Source: Synergistetes bacterium HGW-Synergistetes-1
Lineage (GTDB): Bacteria; Synergistota; Synergistia; Synergistales; Synergistaceae
NCBI GenBank assembly: GCA_002839185.1
Contig: PGXO01000006.1
Coordinates: 4,764-68,763 of the forward strand
Length of the DNA stretch: 64,000 nt
Direction: 5' to 3'
Under the pieces are notes generated by a model. The model ran no database searches and was not told where the DNA came from. It was given only the letters and a program-made list of their open reading frames with translations. The translations under genes and the position numbers were made by a program. Below, one piece after another: positions 26,467-35,526 of the stretch (its first letter is position 1; every line of letters begins with the position of its first letter).

Positions 26467-27765
26467 ATGAAAAAAATGTCTCTCTTATTAAAAATTGTAT
26501 CGTCATTTATCATACTTATCTCATTTGCTGAGGTTTCATTCTGTGCAGACTCCCATAGTCTCGAAAAACTGATCCTGAAAGCCTGTGAGGGAAACCCGTT
26601 AATATCTGCTGCAGAGGAAAGAGTCTTGCAGGCGGAAGGGGCGCTGCAGGAAGCGGGGGCAAAAATGGGTCCCAAATTTGGTGTGGGTGTTGCCGCTATC
26701 TGGCCGAGAGACAGATTCGTACCCATTGAAGGTCTGCCGTTGGGTTTTGGGAATGTGTACATAGCAGCTGCTGGTTTTGTGCAAACGATTTACGCGGGAG
26801 GATCGCTCTGCTCTTCAAAAGAGGCAGCAAAGCTTGCAAGGGATGCAGCTGAAGCAGAGAAGGAAAGGATAACCCAGACGGTCACTAACTCTGTCAGAGT
26901 TGCCTATTACAATTGGAAACGAGCATTTGAAAAAGAAAAAGTATCCAAAGAAGCTCTGGTACTTGCCAACGATCATCTGTCGAGGGCAGAGAAGCTTTTC
27001 AAATCGGGACTCATTGCAAAAGGAGACGTTCTGAGGAACAAAGTTGCAGTTGCTGACGCTGAGCTTAACCGTATAAGGGCAGATAACGCAGTTGAGATAT
27101 CCGTCAGCGTACTTGAAAGGGCAGTTGGCTCTCCGCTGGATCTGAAGGAGATAGAAGGAGTAAAAACTGATTTGGATATTGTCCCGTCCATTGAACCGAC
27201 ATCAAATATGGAAGAGCATATTAAGGCGGCTTATGAAAACAGGATGGAGATAAAGATGTACGATCTAATGAGCAGGCGAGCCCTTAAGGTAGCCAGGGCT
27301 GCGGAAGGTCAGCTCCTGCCCCAAATAATAGCTGCCGGAGCTGTAATGAATTCCGGGAACGAGTTTTTCCCGAGCGGTAATGAGGAAGTGGTTTTTTCAA
27401 TGATAGCCCGTTGGACTATTTTTGACAGCGGAGAGACCGTCGCAAAAACAAAACAGGCGAAAGCTCAAGCGAGGGAGCTTATCCATCTTATTGATGACAT
27501 GAAGAACACGATCAAAATGGAAGTAACTCAGGCAGAGCTGAATCTTAAATCATCACACAGCAGACTCGAGGTTGCGGAACGCCAGGTTGCTGAGTCAGAA
27601 GAGGACTATAGGATCGCGGTCAGAAAATACCAGGAACAGGTGGGAACAAACCTGGACATGCTGGACGCCAGATTGGCTCTTACCAACAGCCGGACAGAGA
27701 AAGTGGAAGCTTTGTACGATATCTATATTGCAGAGGCGGACCTCCTGTATTCACTGGGTAAATAG
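26467..27765 (+). CDS. TolC-family outer-membrane channel
   Basis: 432 residues from ATG 26467 (AGGAGG upstream). Signal peptide to about residue 25 (AEVSFCAD), then two OEP repeats of long helices and beta segments (SLEKLILKACEGNPLISAAEERVLQAEGALQEAGA; VEALYDIYIAEADLLYSLGK at the end). Completes the exporter. Not fused to any other domain, unlike the TolC-like protein at 2625-4970. Confidence 0.87.
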   Translation: MKKMSLLLKIVSSFIILISFAEVSFCADSHSLEKLILKACEGNPLISAAEERVLQAEGALQEAGAKMGPKFGVGVAAIWPRDRFVPIEGLPLGFGNVYIAAAGFVQTIYAGGSLCSSKEAAKLARDAAEAEKERITQTVTNSVRVAYYNWKRAFEKEKVSKEALVLANDHLSRAEKLFKSGLIAKGDVLRNKVAVADAELNRIRADNAVEISVSVLERAVGSPLDLKEIEGVKTDLDIVPSIEPTSNMEEHIKAAYENRMEIKMYDLMSRRALKVARAAEGQLLPQIIAAGAVMNSGNEFFPSGNEEVVFSMIARWTIFDSGETVAKTKQAKAQARELIHLIDDMKNTIKMEVTQAELNLKSSHSRLEVAERQVAESEEDYRIAVRKYQEQVGTNLDMLDARLALTNSRTEKVEALYDIYIAEADLLYSLGK

Positions 27766-28063
27766 GATTAGCAAAGATAAGCATTTATGTTTGATAAATG
27801 AATGAAGGCAAGAATAAAGTTTATTTTCACGGGAGTTTTTCACATAAAAAGACATTGCGCCTTTTTTCTCTAAGTCAGAAGCGTAAATTGTTTTGTTTTG
27901 ACGTTTTATTCATTCAATTCAGGCATGAGTAGTCTTTTCCCCCCTTTACTCAAATCAGGAAGAGGAATACAATTGATAGTGTGTGTGAGAATTGTCCCGA
28001 TACTGGGACAGATATCTTAAAGTAAATGCCCGTTTGGGCGAAAAATCCAAGGAGGTTTTTTGT
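27766..28063 (+). promoter_or_regulatory. gdhA upstream region
   Basis: No gene. Contains the inverted repeat TGTCCC-N6-GGGACA (27993-28010) and a small GCCC-GTTT-GGGC hairpin (28027-28038) shortly before AAGGAGG. TTGACG (27898-27903) is a possible -35 without a clear -10. Confidence 0.35.
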
Positions 28064-29341
28064 ATGGCCGTACAGAAACGTACTTCCAAGAATGTTCTTC
28101 TTGCAACAGCTTTGGAGAACTTCTATGCAGCAGCTGAAGAAATGAATCTTGATGAGGGGCTGGTAGAAGTTCTCAGCCGTCCCGAAAGAGCTGTCTGTGT
28201 CTCCGTCCCCGTAGTTATGGACGACGGTTCAGTAAGAGTATTTGAAGGTTACCGCGTACAGCATTCCACAGTCTGCGGACCGGCAAAGGGCGGACTCCGT
28301 TTCCACCCCGATGTCAACCTCGAAGAGTGCGAAGCTCTCGGAAGCCTTATGACATGGAAATGTTCACTTGCAGGTATTCCATACGGCGGAGGCAAGGGCG
28401 GGATCGCTGTAGATCCTTTCGAACTTTCACCGCGTGAACGTGAAATGATGACCCGTACATTCGCAGCACGTATCGCCCCCTTCATCGGCGACTGGACAGA
28501 CGTTCCTGCACCTGATGTCAACACCGGCGGTCCTGAAATGGTCTGGATAATGGATACCATTTCAAAACTTCGCGGCAAACTTGAGCCCGGCGTAGTAACA
28601 GGCAAACCCATCGCCTACTGGGGATCAAAGGGCCGCACGGCAGCAACAGGCCTCGGAGTTTCAACATGTGTCCTTGAACTTCTTAAAACACAGAAGGTAG
28701 ACCCCAAAACAGCAACAGTCATCGTACAGGGCTTCGGTAACGTCGGAACATACAACGCACTCTTCCTCCAGGAAGCAGGAGCAAAAGTTGTAGGTATCAG
28801 CGACATCACCGGCGGTTACTACTGCAAGGACGGAATTGACATCAAGGCAGCGAAGGCATTTGTTGAAGCACATCCGAAGCGTATCCTTGACGGCTACACA
28901 CAGCCCGGACTCGTAAGGATGAGCGGAGAAGAGATCCTTGAGCAGGAGTGCCTTGTTCTTTCACCCTGCGCCCTCGAAGGTGTCATCAGTGAGAAGAATG
29001 CCGACAAACTTAAGTGCACATATATCGTCGAAGGCGCAAACGGACCTATCAGGCCCGACGGTGACGTTATCCTTGACAGGCGCGGTATCCTTGTCGTTCC
29101 TGACTTCCTTGCCAACAGCGGCGGAGTCATCGGTTCATACTTTGAATGGGTACAGGACCTCGCCGGATTCTTCTGGACAGAGGAAGAGTACAACAACCGC
29201 CTCGTACCGATCATGAAGGACAACTTCAAGAGAGTATGGGATTATTCACAGGAACACAGCGTAAAGATGCGCCGCGCAGCATTCCTTGTTGCGATCAAGC
29301 GCGTTGCAGACGGCCTTAAGCTGAAAGGTTTCTTCCTCTAA
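28064..29341 (+). CDS. gdhA: Glutamate dehydrogenase
   Basis: 425 residues from ATG 28064 (AAGGAGG 8 bases upstream). GPAKGGLRFHP, MTWKCSLAGIPYGGGKGG (substrate Lys), PAPDVNTG, TGLGV, VQGFGNVG (dinucleotide fold) and SGGVIGSYFEWVQD. Oxidative deamination of glutamate to 2-oxoglutarate, a central step in amino-acid fermentation. Codon use is strongly biased (GGC, CTT/CTC, CGT), suggesting high expression. Confidence 0.95.
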   Translation: MAVQKRTSKNVLLATALENFYAAAEEMNLDEGLVEVLSRPERAVCVSVPVVMDDGSVRVFEGYRVQHSTVCGPAKGGLRFHPDVNLEECEALGSLMTWKCSLAGIPYGGGKGGIAVDPFELSPREREMMTRTFAARIAPFIGDWTDVPAPDVNTGGPEMVWIMDTISKLRGKLEPGVVTGKPIAYWGSKGRTAATGLGVSTCVLELLKTQKVDPKTATVIVQGFGNVGTYNALFLQEAGAKVVGISDITGGYYCKDGIDIKAAKAFVEAHPKRILDGYTQPGLVRMSGEEILEQECLVLSPCALEGVISEKNADKLKCTYIVEGANGPIRPDGDVILDRRGILVVPDFLANSGGVIGSYFEWVQDLAGFFWTEEEYNNRLVPIMKDNFKRVWDYSQEHSVKMRRAAFLVAIKRVADGLKLKGFFL

Positions 29342-29371
29342 GCTTTAGCTGACCAATACAGTCAAAATAAT

Positions 29372-29405
29372 AAAAGCCGCTCCTCAACAGGGGCGGCTTT
29401 TTCGA
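29372..29405. terminator. Bidirectional terminator between gdhA and panE
   Basis: Stem AAAAGCCGCTCC / GGGGCGGCTTTT with a 5-base loop and flanking A- and T-runs; the two genes converge here. Confidence 0.9.
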
Positions 29406-29453
29406 TTGTGCGTCGGGTCGGATCTTCTCAAAACCCTGATATTAATATTTTTA

Positions 29454-30389
29454 TTAACAGATATCAAAAGTTTCTTCCAGAGCCTTTATAAATTTTACCA
29501 GTGCTTCGTTTATGGGGACCTCAATGCCGTGCTTTTTTGCAAGACTGCAAACAGTTCCTCCAAAGGCCTCGACCTCAGTTTTTCTTCTTGCTTCGACATC
29601 CTGCAGCATCGAGGTCTTTCCGGTAGGGTTGAGCGAGCTGAGTATATCGATGCATTTTGTGATATCACCATCACTCAGGTCGATCTTTTCAGCCTTCGCA
29701 ACCGCGACCGCCTCCAGCATGGCCTCAGTCAGCAGACCTCTTACCGCTATTGAATCCCTGATCGCGCCGTAGGTGCATCTGAGTACGGCAGTGACCTGGT
29801 TGGCTCCGACGTTGAGCATGAACTTAAGCCACAGGTCGCGTATCATGTTTTCGGGAATGCTATATTTTATGCCTGTCTTTTTGAAAAATTCTTCGACGGC
29901 CAATACCCTTTCTGTATACTTTCCAGGAATATTTTGGGCTTCGCCAAATGGTACAAAACCCAGATTTACGTAATTAGTATAATCTCCGATCCGCGTTGAA
30001 TCCGTCCGCATCACGTATGAATATAGGACCTTATCAATTCCATATGTTTTGCCTATCTCTTCCTCGCTTGATATGCCATTGAGGAATGAGATTATTATCG
30101 TATTTTCTCCAACATGGTTCGCGGCCTCTTCGATTGCCTTGGGGAGGTGGTGGTTCTTGACAGCGAAGATAAGGAGATCCGCAGGCGGAACTTTGTCTTC
30201 GGGTCCGAATATCGGGAACATGTAAGTCTTGCCGTTTACACATACACCATTTTTGCGATATCTATCTGCCCTGTCACCCGAAGCTACCGCCCTGATATTT
30301 CCCATTGGTACAGACTCTGAGATCTTTGCAAGATTTGCGCTTCCAAGTGCGCCAAGTCCAATGATCGATACTGTTTCAATGCTTTTCAT
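29454..30389 (-). CDS. panE: 2-dehydropantoate 2-reductase family protein
   Basis: 311 residues from ATG 30389 (GGAG 8 bases upstream). N-terminal Rossmann VSIIGLGALGSANLA, DLLIFAVKNHHL, NGISSEEEIG, the catalytic-region KFMLNVGANQVTAVL, and EVEAFGGTV near the C-terminus. Reduces ketopantoate to pantoate in CoA synthesis, though the family also contains other ketoreductases. Confidence 0.85.
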   Translation of the reverse strand: MKSIETVSIIGLGALGSANLAKISESVPMGNIRAVASGDRADRYRKNGVCVNGKTYMFPIFGPEDKVPPADLLIFAVKNHHLPKAIEEAANHVGENTIIISFLNGISSEEEIGKTYGIDKVLYSYVMRTDSTRIGDYTNYVNLGFVPFGEAQNIPGKYTERVLAVEEFFKKTGIKYSIPENMIRDLWLKFMLNVGANQVTAVLRCTYGAIRDSIAVRGLLTEAMLEAVAVAKAEKIDLSDGDITKCIDILSSLNPTGKTSMLQDVEARRKTEVEAFGGTVCSLAKKHGIEVPINEALVKFIKALEETFDIC

Positions 30390-30472
30390 TCCCAAAACTC
30401 CATTTCCACTTTTATAAAATAATTGAACTGTTAAGTGCATTGTATACTATTTGAGCCTTTGTTACATTCTAT

Positions 30473-30507
30473 AAAAATACCGGCGCACTAAAAATGTGCG
30501 CCGGTAT
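30473..30507 (-). terminator. Terminator of the symporter gene
   Basis: Perfect 12-bp stem ATACCGGCGCAC / GTGCGCCGGTAT followed on the minus strand by TTTTT. Confidence 0.9.
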
Positions 30508-30533
30508 CGATCGTAGATGTTAACGGAGATCGG

Positions 30534-31787
30534 TTAGATTATTTCCTTTGCAGTCACTGCCTTGTCAAACCAGTCTTTGCCTTCTACCAGTCTTGAGACC
30601 AGCATTGCTGAGCAGGTGTCTCCAGTGGCGTTGACCATTGTAGCTGCCGGGTCGACCAGGAAGCCTATAGTTGCAATAATAGGGAACGCTTCAGGCGGGA
30701 ATCCGTAAAGACTCACTATCAGCATTTCTCCGACCAGGCCTCCGCCTGGTATACCGGAGAGGACAACTCCTGAAAGAACTGCGACTGCGACAGCAGTAGT
30801 GATAGTTCCTATTCCGGTGAAGGGGATGTTGAAGATGCCGAAAAGGAATGCGATCTTAAGGATACCGCTTAGGCAGGAACCTTCCATGTGAGCTGTTGCT
30901 CCGATAGGCAGCACTATTTCAGCAATATCTTTTGGGATACCAATATTTTGCGCGGCTACAAGGTTGACCGGCAGGGTAGCATTGCTGCTCTGTGTTCCAA
31001 GCGCAGTTATTGATGGTGTTATTATATTCTTCCAGAATACCCCAACTCCCTTGCCCTGCGTTGCTATCCATGAATAAATAGTAAAGGCGACAAAGAAATA
31101 GCCGAAAGTAGCAATATGGTAAATAATCATTGAGCGGAGATATGCTCCGAGAAGGTTTGGACCATAGTCTCCTACGAGAGTTGCAAAGTAGGCACCCAGA
31201 CCTATCGGGGCATAGTACATCAGGTATTTGACCATCTGGAGCATAGCATCAGCAAATACCGCGATCCCGCGTCCGACAGACCTTCCCCTCTCTCCAAGCG
31301 TCTGGAGGCAGAAGCCGAAGAATATGGTGAAAATGATCAGCGGCAGCATTGCCCTTCTTGAGAGCAGCAACGCGAAATCTTCTACCGTAAATGCCTTTAC
31401 TATCTGGTCTGCTGTACTTAATGCCTGGAAATCACCCGGGGCCTGAAGCTGAATGTTTGTCCCTGCTGCAGGCGGGAAGAGTGTGACGGTTAGAAGCATA
31501 AGGATCGCAGCTATTGCTCCTGTTACTAAAAAGACGAGTACCAGGGATCTCATGACCTTGCCGAGTCTCTCCATTGATGACATGTTGGCGACAGCGCTGC
31601 AGATAGTTGAGAAGACCAGGGGAACGACTACCATAAACATTGCATTGATAAAGACATCTCCAAGAGGCTTAAAGACCAGCGCGTCTTTGCCCATCACGGC
31701 CCCCACTATACAGCCGATCACAATTCCTGTGAGAAGTATGATAGGGAACCGGTAGGCTTTCCAGAGACTGTTTGATTCTGATGCCAT
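30534..31787 (-). CDS. Sodium:dicarboxylate/amino acid symporter (DAACS family)
   Basis: 417 residues from ATG 31787 (AGGAGAGG upstream); a longer open frame starts 53 codons earlier without a ribosome site. Shows the family re-entrant loops: SSNATLPVNLVAAQNIGIP (serine-rich hairpin) and MVNATGDTCSAMLVSRLVEG. About eight membrane segments. Substrate could be glutamate, aspartate, serine or a dicarboxylate. Confidence 0.9.
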   Translation of the reverse strand: MASESNSLWKAYRFPIILLTGIVIGCIVGAVMGKDALVFKPLGDVFINAMFMVVVPLVFSTICSAVANMSSMERLGKVMRSLVLVFLVTGAIAAILMLLTVTLFPPAAGTNIQLQAPGDFQALSTADQIVKAFTVEDFALLLSRRAMLPLIIFTIFFGFCLQTLGERGRSVGRGIAVFADAMLQMVKYLMYYAPIGLGAYFATLVGDYGPNLLGAYLRSMIIYHIATFGYFFVAFTIYSWIATQGKGVGVFWKNIITPSITALGTQSSNATLPVNLVAAQNIGIPKDIAEIVLPIGATAHMEGSCLSGILKIAFLFGIFNIPFTGIGTITTAVAVAVLSGVVLSGIPGGGLVGEMLIVSLYGFPPEAFPIIATIGFLVDPAATMVNATGDTCSAMLVSRLVEGKDWFDKAVTAKEII

Positions 31788-32084
31788 GATAACCTCTCCT
31801 TTCGTTTCTGCTTTTATTGGGTATGCTGAAAGTATAGAACAAAGATACTTATGTTGAAAGAGGATGATGGATATTAAATCATTTTTAGCACAAATTGACC
31901 ATACCAATATAAACAATAACAGGTAAAAAGAAAAAAAGTTATCCATGCAAATTTATACGAACGTATAAAAACGATGTTCAGACGTGCCTGCAACCAGTTG
32001 CGCAATATTATACACTTTTCTTTTTTATTTACTACTCTTCTTTTTTACTGTAAGCGTCAAATATTATGATCTGGGCTGCGTACA
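31788..32084. other. AT-rich non-coding gap
   Basis: Leader and promoter region of the symporter, rich in A and T runs. I see no gene and no clear -35/-10 pair. Confidence 0.4.
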
Positions 32085-32118
32085 AACAAAAAGTGTCCCA
32101 GGATATCCTGGAACACTT
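32085..32118 (-). terminator. Terminator of tRNA-Leu
   Basis: Stem AAGTGT.CCAGGAT / ATCCTGG.ACACTT with one mismatch, then TTTTTGTTTG on the minus strand. Confidence 0.8.
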
Positions 32119-32149
32119 ATGCTAGTGAGGGTCTAGTAAAACTTTTTAA

Positions 32150-32234
32150 TGGTGCCGGAGACGAGAATCGAACTCGTACGGGTTGCCCCACACGCCCCTC
32201 AAACGTGCGTGTCTACCATTTCCACCACCCCGGC
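32150..32234 (-). tRNA. tRNA-Leu (anticodon GAG)
   Basis: 85 bases with encoded CCA. Acceptor GCCGGGG / CUCCGGC with discriminator A, D arm with GGUAGAC, anticodon loop UUGAGGG on a CACGU/GCGUG stem, a long class II variable arm (GUGGGGCAACCCGU region) and T arm GAGUUCGAUUC. The variable arm and GAG anticodon assign leucine. Confidence 0.93.
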
Positions 32235-32366
32235 ACTCGAGACTTAGAAATTATACGTAGCATATCCTCTTTCGTCAAGTCTCTATTTGAAAAAAACGGA
32301 CCTCACTTGCGTGCTGCTTTTGTGCAGTATCCAAAAGCTGATCAGACCCCATGTGAGATAAGGCAT

Positions 32367-32399
32367 AAAAAAATCGGAGACGCTCAATTGCGTCTCCGA
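32367..32399 (-). terminator. Terminator of the rpsP-trmD-rplS operon
   Basis: Perfect 10-bp stem TCGGAGACGC / GCGTCTCCGA followed by seven T on the minus strand, 17 bases past the rplS stop. Confidence 0.92.
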
Positions 32400-32415
32400 A
32401 AAATGATCCATGAAC

Positions 32416-32781
32416 TTATTTGCTGTATTCGCGACGTTCCTTGATACGAGCTGCTTTGCCGCTGAGTTCGCGGAGATAGTAAAGCTTCGCTCTGCGGACC
32501 TTACCTTTGCGTACGATCTCTACCTTTTCGACGCTCGGGCAATGGACCGGGAATATTCTTTCTACTCCTATCCCGGCCGACATCTTTCTGACGATAAAGT
32601 TCTCGCGAATTCCGCCGTGCTGACGTCCGATAACTACTCCTTCAAATATCTGGATGCGTTCGCGGTTGCCTTCTTTAACTTTAACGTGGACTTTTACTGT
32701 ATCCCCGGGGCGGAACTCTGAAAGGCTTTCATCAGTCTTTAAGAATCTCTTCTCAATAAGTGCTATTCTTGGATCTATCAT
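32416..32781 (-). CDS. rplS: 50S ribosomal protein L19
   Basis: 121 residues with [29 protein letters not shown] split over the N-terminal half, [35 protein letters not shown]. Last gene of the ylxM-to-rplS operon. Confidence 0.97.
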   Translation of the reverse strand: MIDPRIALIEKRFLKTDESLSEFRPGDTVKVHVKVKEGNRERIQIFEGVVIGRQHGGIRENFIVRKMSAGIGVERIFPVHCPSVEKVEIVRKGKVRRAKLYYLRELSGKAARIKERREYSK

Positions 32782-32882
32782 GAGGTTTTTCCCTCCTTAT
32801 CTTGGTATGTGTATTTTTGTCATTATTTTAACTTTTTATGGCCGCTGAGGGCCTGTGCTGATCGACGGACGGAAACCCTGTT

Positions 32883-34136
32883 TCATCTCCAGCCGAAAAA
32901 TCTGTCAAGAGTGATGCTGACCGCACTTCTTACTGAAAGATGGTTCCAGCTGTCAAGCCCTCCGGCGATCGGTGTCATTACAGAGTCTGCCTCTTTTAAA
33001 ATATCTTCGTGCAGTCCCCAGCCCGTCCCGAATATGAAGACAGGAGAGAGATCCTCTTCAAGTATCCTGCGTTTGAGTGACAGCCAATGAACAGCGCCTT
33101 CAACGGACTTTGCTGTTGTCGCTATCTTGAAAGGTTCTGTTTTTTCTCTTTCTCCGATCCATTTCAGCGCTCTGTTGACTGAAGCGAAGATCTTTAGTGT
33201 ACTGAATGCTTCGCTCCTGTCCTGGTTATAAGAGGCTCCCCAACCTTCAGTCCAGTGAGAGGCTATCCTCTTGACCATTTCACGCTGCTGGGCCAATGGC
33301 GTTACCAGAAGATACTTTTTGATCCCGTATGTGCGGCATGCCCTCGCGATGTCATGAAGATCCATTCCTGTGATCGCTGTGGAGGACTTTTCGCCTCTTT
33401 TGTCGAGTACAGGGTAATGGACTTCCATCACGTAAGCGCCTTTGGAGAGCCAGGGCATTATCCCGGCCCGCCCTACTATGTCAGGCCTTCTTTTAAGCGT
33501 TCTCTCGACGGCCTGCCTTCTGCGCCACTTATTGATGGCCTTCTCATCACCGCTCAGGAGGATATCCGGTACTTTGTGCCCGTTCCATTCAGAGGGTCTG
33601 GTGTAGTGAGGCGTATCAAGCATCCCGCCAAAGAAAGAATCTTCCCTGACAGCTTCTGACTTGCCTACTACTCCGGGGATGAGCCTTGAAACGGCATCTA
33701 CGATCGCCATTGCAGGCATTTCCCCGCCGGTGAGCACAAAATCGCCTATTGAAATTTCAAGGTCCACATTTTTTTCGACGAATCTTTCATCGACACCTTC
33801 GTAATGACCGCACAGTATGACAAGATGCTCTTTCCTTGATAGGTCTTCGACCAGTTCCTGATGCAGCCTCGTCCCCTGTGGAGAAGGATATACAAAGAAC
33901 GGTTTTCCGTTTCCCTTCAGGCTGTCGAGTGCCTTTTGGAGAGGCTCGGCCATAAGCACCATTCCGCCGCTTCCGTAGGAATAATCATCGATCTGCCTGT
34001 AACTGCCTTCTGCAAAGTCCCTTATGTCGAGGACATCGACCTCCAGCCTGCCCTTCGCTATCCCTCGTCCAAGCACGCTTGCTCCAAGATAGCTCTTTAT
34101 GAGATCAGGGAAGGCTGTAATAATGGATATTTTCAT
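32883..34136 (-). CDS. trmD: TrmD tRNA (guanine37-N1)-methyltransferase fused to a second SPOUT methyltransferase
   Basis: 417 residues, against about 240 for TrmD alone. Residues 1-240 are TrmD: ISIITAFPDLIKSYL, DDYSYGSGGMVLMAEPL, LCGHYEGVDERF, IGDFVLTGGEMPAMAIVDAVSRLIPGV (split), then the linker and C-terminal helical domain. Residues about 245-417 are a TM1570-like SAM-dependent RNA methyltransferase (VMEVHYPVLDKRG, TAITGMDLHDIARACRTYGIKKY, PVFIFGTGWGLHEDIL), also SPOUT. A TrmD-TM1570 fusion is known in a few phyla. The second enzyme's target is unknown. Confidence 0.9.
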   Translation of the reverse strand: MKISIITAFPDLIKSYLGASVLGRGIAKGRLEVDVLDIRDFAEGSYRQIDDYSYGSGGMVLMAEPLQKALDSLKGNGKPFFVYPSPQGTRLHQELVEDLSRKEHLVILCGHYEGVDERFVEKNVDLEISIGDFVLTGGEMPAMAIVDAVSRLIPGVVGKSEAVREDSFFGGMLDTPHYTRPSEWNGHKVPDILLSGDEKAINKWRRRQAVERTLKRRPDIVGRAGIMPWLSKGAYVMEVHYPVLDKRGEKSSTAITGMDLHDIARACRTYGIKKYLLVTPLAQQREMVKRIASHWTEGWGASYNQDRSEAFSTLKIFASVNRALKWIGEREKTEPFKIATTAKSVEGAVHWLSLKRRILEEDLSPVFIFGTGWGLHEDILKEADSVMTPIAGGLDSWNHLSVRSAVSITLDRFFGWR

Positions 34137-34137
34137 A

Positions 34138-34683
34138 TCAGTCCCAGAGTCCCTCCGGTACAGTTACAAGCATTACGCCTTTTTGTGTGTCGACTTTGTT
34201 GATGACCTCCGCAAGCGCAGGAATAGGTCTGATCTGGCCCTCTTCTGTCTTTATCAGGTAGACATCGTTGCTTCCTGTCTGAAGTACTTCCTGAATTAGT
34301 CCAAGCTTAGTTCCTGTGGCATTGTCGATCACCTTAAGGCCTACAATATCGTCGATCCAGTATTCATCATCGGAAAGTTCAACGCGTTCCTCTTTTGGTA
34401 CTGTGACAAAGCTTCCCTTAAAAGATTCCGCGAGAGTTCTGTCTGATACGTTTGCGATCTGGAGAAAAAATGTATCTTTTCCCTCGTAGGGCACTAATTT
34501 TGTAACATTGACAGTCTGGCTCGGAACGCCGGGTTTTTCCAGGGTAAGTTTTTTCATTTTGAAAAAACGCTCAGGAAAATCAGTAAGAGGGAAAAGGAGC
34601 ATTGTTCCTGTAACTCCATGCACACCCACTATTTTCCCGATGACTACCCTTTCTTCCGACGAAACCTCACTCTTCTTCGACAT
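34138..34683 (-). CDS. rimM: 16S rRNA processing protein RimM
   Basis: 181 residues. IGKIVGVHGVTGTMLLFPLTDFPERF at the N-terminal barrel; the PRC-barrel half starts near residue 100 with EYWIDDIVGLKV and ends VTVPEGLWD. Helps 30S head assembly around S19. Its start overlaps khpA by 17 bases. Confidence 0.93.
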   Translation of the reverse strand: MSKKSEVSSEERVVIGKIVGVHGVTGTMLLFPLTDFPERFFKMKKLTLEKPGVPSQTVNVTKLVPYEGKDTFFLQIANVSDRTLAESFKGSFVTVPKEERVELSDDEYWIDDIVGLKVIDNATGTKLGLIQEVLQTGSNDVYLIKTEEGQIRPIPALAEVINKVDTQKGVMLVTVPEGLWD

Positions 34684-34912
34684 CTACATCGACCTTTTCA
34701 CCGGATTTGACCGACGCGGCTTTGGCTACGTGGCGTATGGCATTGATAGTGGAGCCCTTTTTGCCTATGACCCTGCCTATATCTTCCCCGGCCACCTTTA
34801 TTGTCAAGAGGATAGCTCCGGAGTCGCTTCGATCTTCTGAGATCTTGACTTCATCAGGTTTTGTAACAAGCCTGCGAACTATCAGATCTACCAGTTCAAT
34901 GTAATCAGGCAT
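34667..34912 (-). CDS. khpA: KH-domain RNA-binding protein KhpA
   Basis: 81 residues with IELVDLIVRRLV, DIGRVIGKKGSTINAIRHV (the GxxG loop is GKKG) and the acidic tail. Located between rpsP and rimM as is usual. KhpA pairs with KhpB/Jag in other bacteria; no partner is in the window. Confidence 0.92.
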   Translation of the reverse strand: MPDYIELVDLIVRRLVTKPDEVKISEDRSDSGAILLTIKVAGEDIGRVIGKKGSTINAIRHVAKAASVKSGEKVDVDVEEE

Positions 34913-34926
34913 AACTATCGACCGCC

Positions 34927-35187
34927 TTATTCTGCTGCCGGAGCATCAAAAACTCCAGCCTTTTTGAGCAGGATCTTAGCTGTATCTGAAGGGGAAGCCC
35001 CATTCTTCAGCCAAAATGCTGCACGTTCAACGTCCACTTTGACCTCTGCAGGATCTGTGAGAGGGTTGTAGGTTCCGAGTATCTCTATGAAGCGGCCGTC
35101 TCTTGGAGAATGAGAATCGGCAACCACAAGACGATAGAAAGGAGCCTTCTTTTTCCCGTGACGGGAAAGACGGATACGAACTGCCAT
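34927..35187 (-). CDS. rpsP: 30S ribosomal protein S16
   Basis: 86 residues from ATG 35187 ([19 protein letters not shown]), after AGGAGG. Conserved [20 protein letters not shown] long imperfect hairpin lies in the leader. Confidence 0.96.
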   Translation of the reverse strand: MAVRIRLSRHGKKKAPFYRLVVADSHSPRDGRFIEILGTYNPLTDPAEVKVDVERAAFWLKNGASPSDTAKILLKKAGVFDAPAAE

Positions 35188-35211
35188 TTGCGTAAACACC
35201 TCCTGTTTTTA

Positions 35212-35280
35212 GGGTTCCTCGGTGATTTGATTTTCACTGCTTGTAGATATACGGGCGAAAATCAAATTACGGAGAAACCC
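35212..35280 (-). promoter_or_regulatory. Long inverted repeat in the rpsP leader
   Basis: An imperfect inverted repeat of about 22 positions (GGGTTCCTC..TTTGATTTTC with GAAAATCAAA..GGAGAAACCC) whose transcript folds directly upstream of the rpsP ribosome site. It lies in the unusually long ffh-rpsP gap and could control S16 synthesis or stabilise the message. Confidence 0.4.
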
Positions 35281-35336
35281 GATGTTATCTTTTTGAAATC
35301 GGAAACCGATAAAAAAGCCTGTTAGTCGATTGGTAA

Positions 35337-35495
35337 TCGATAGGGAGTCGATTGCAAATCAGTTGTTAGGACCTGAGAACCTCAAACCTATACCCTGACT
35401 ATGAAAAAGGATGGTTTAAATCAGGCAAGGTTACTTGTTTTGATCTATTGATCCCCAACCGATTTGCAATCGATTCCCAACTGATTTCCGGCGGG
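35337..35495. repeat. Paired copies of a CTGATTTGCAATCGATTCCC module
   Basis: One copy in inverted orientation (35337-35375) and one direct (35455-35492), flanking about 80 bases of unique sequence. A third copy lies inside the interrupted MITE-like element at 51502-51535. Together with the leader hairpin they fill the 339-base rpsP-ffh gap. A GCGCCC-GTAA-GGGCGC hairpin (35507-35523) without T-run precedes the ffh stop. Confidence 0.5.
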
Positions 35496-35526
35496 TGTAC
35501 CCCCCGCGCGCCCTTACGGGCGCCTG

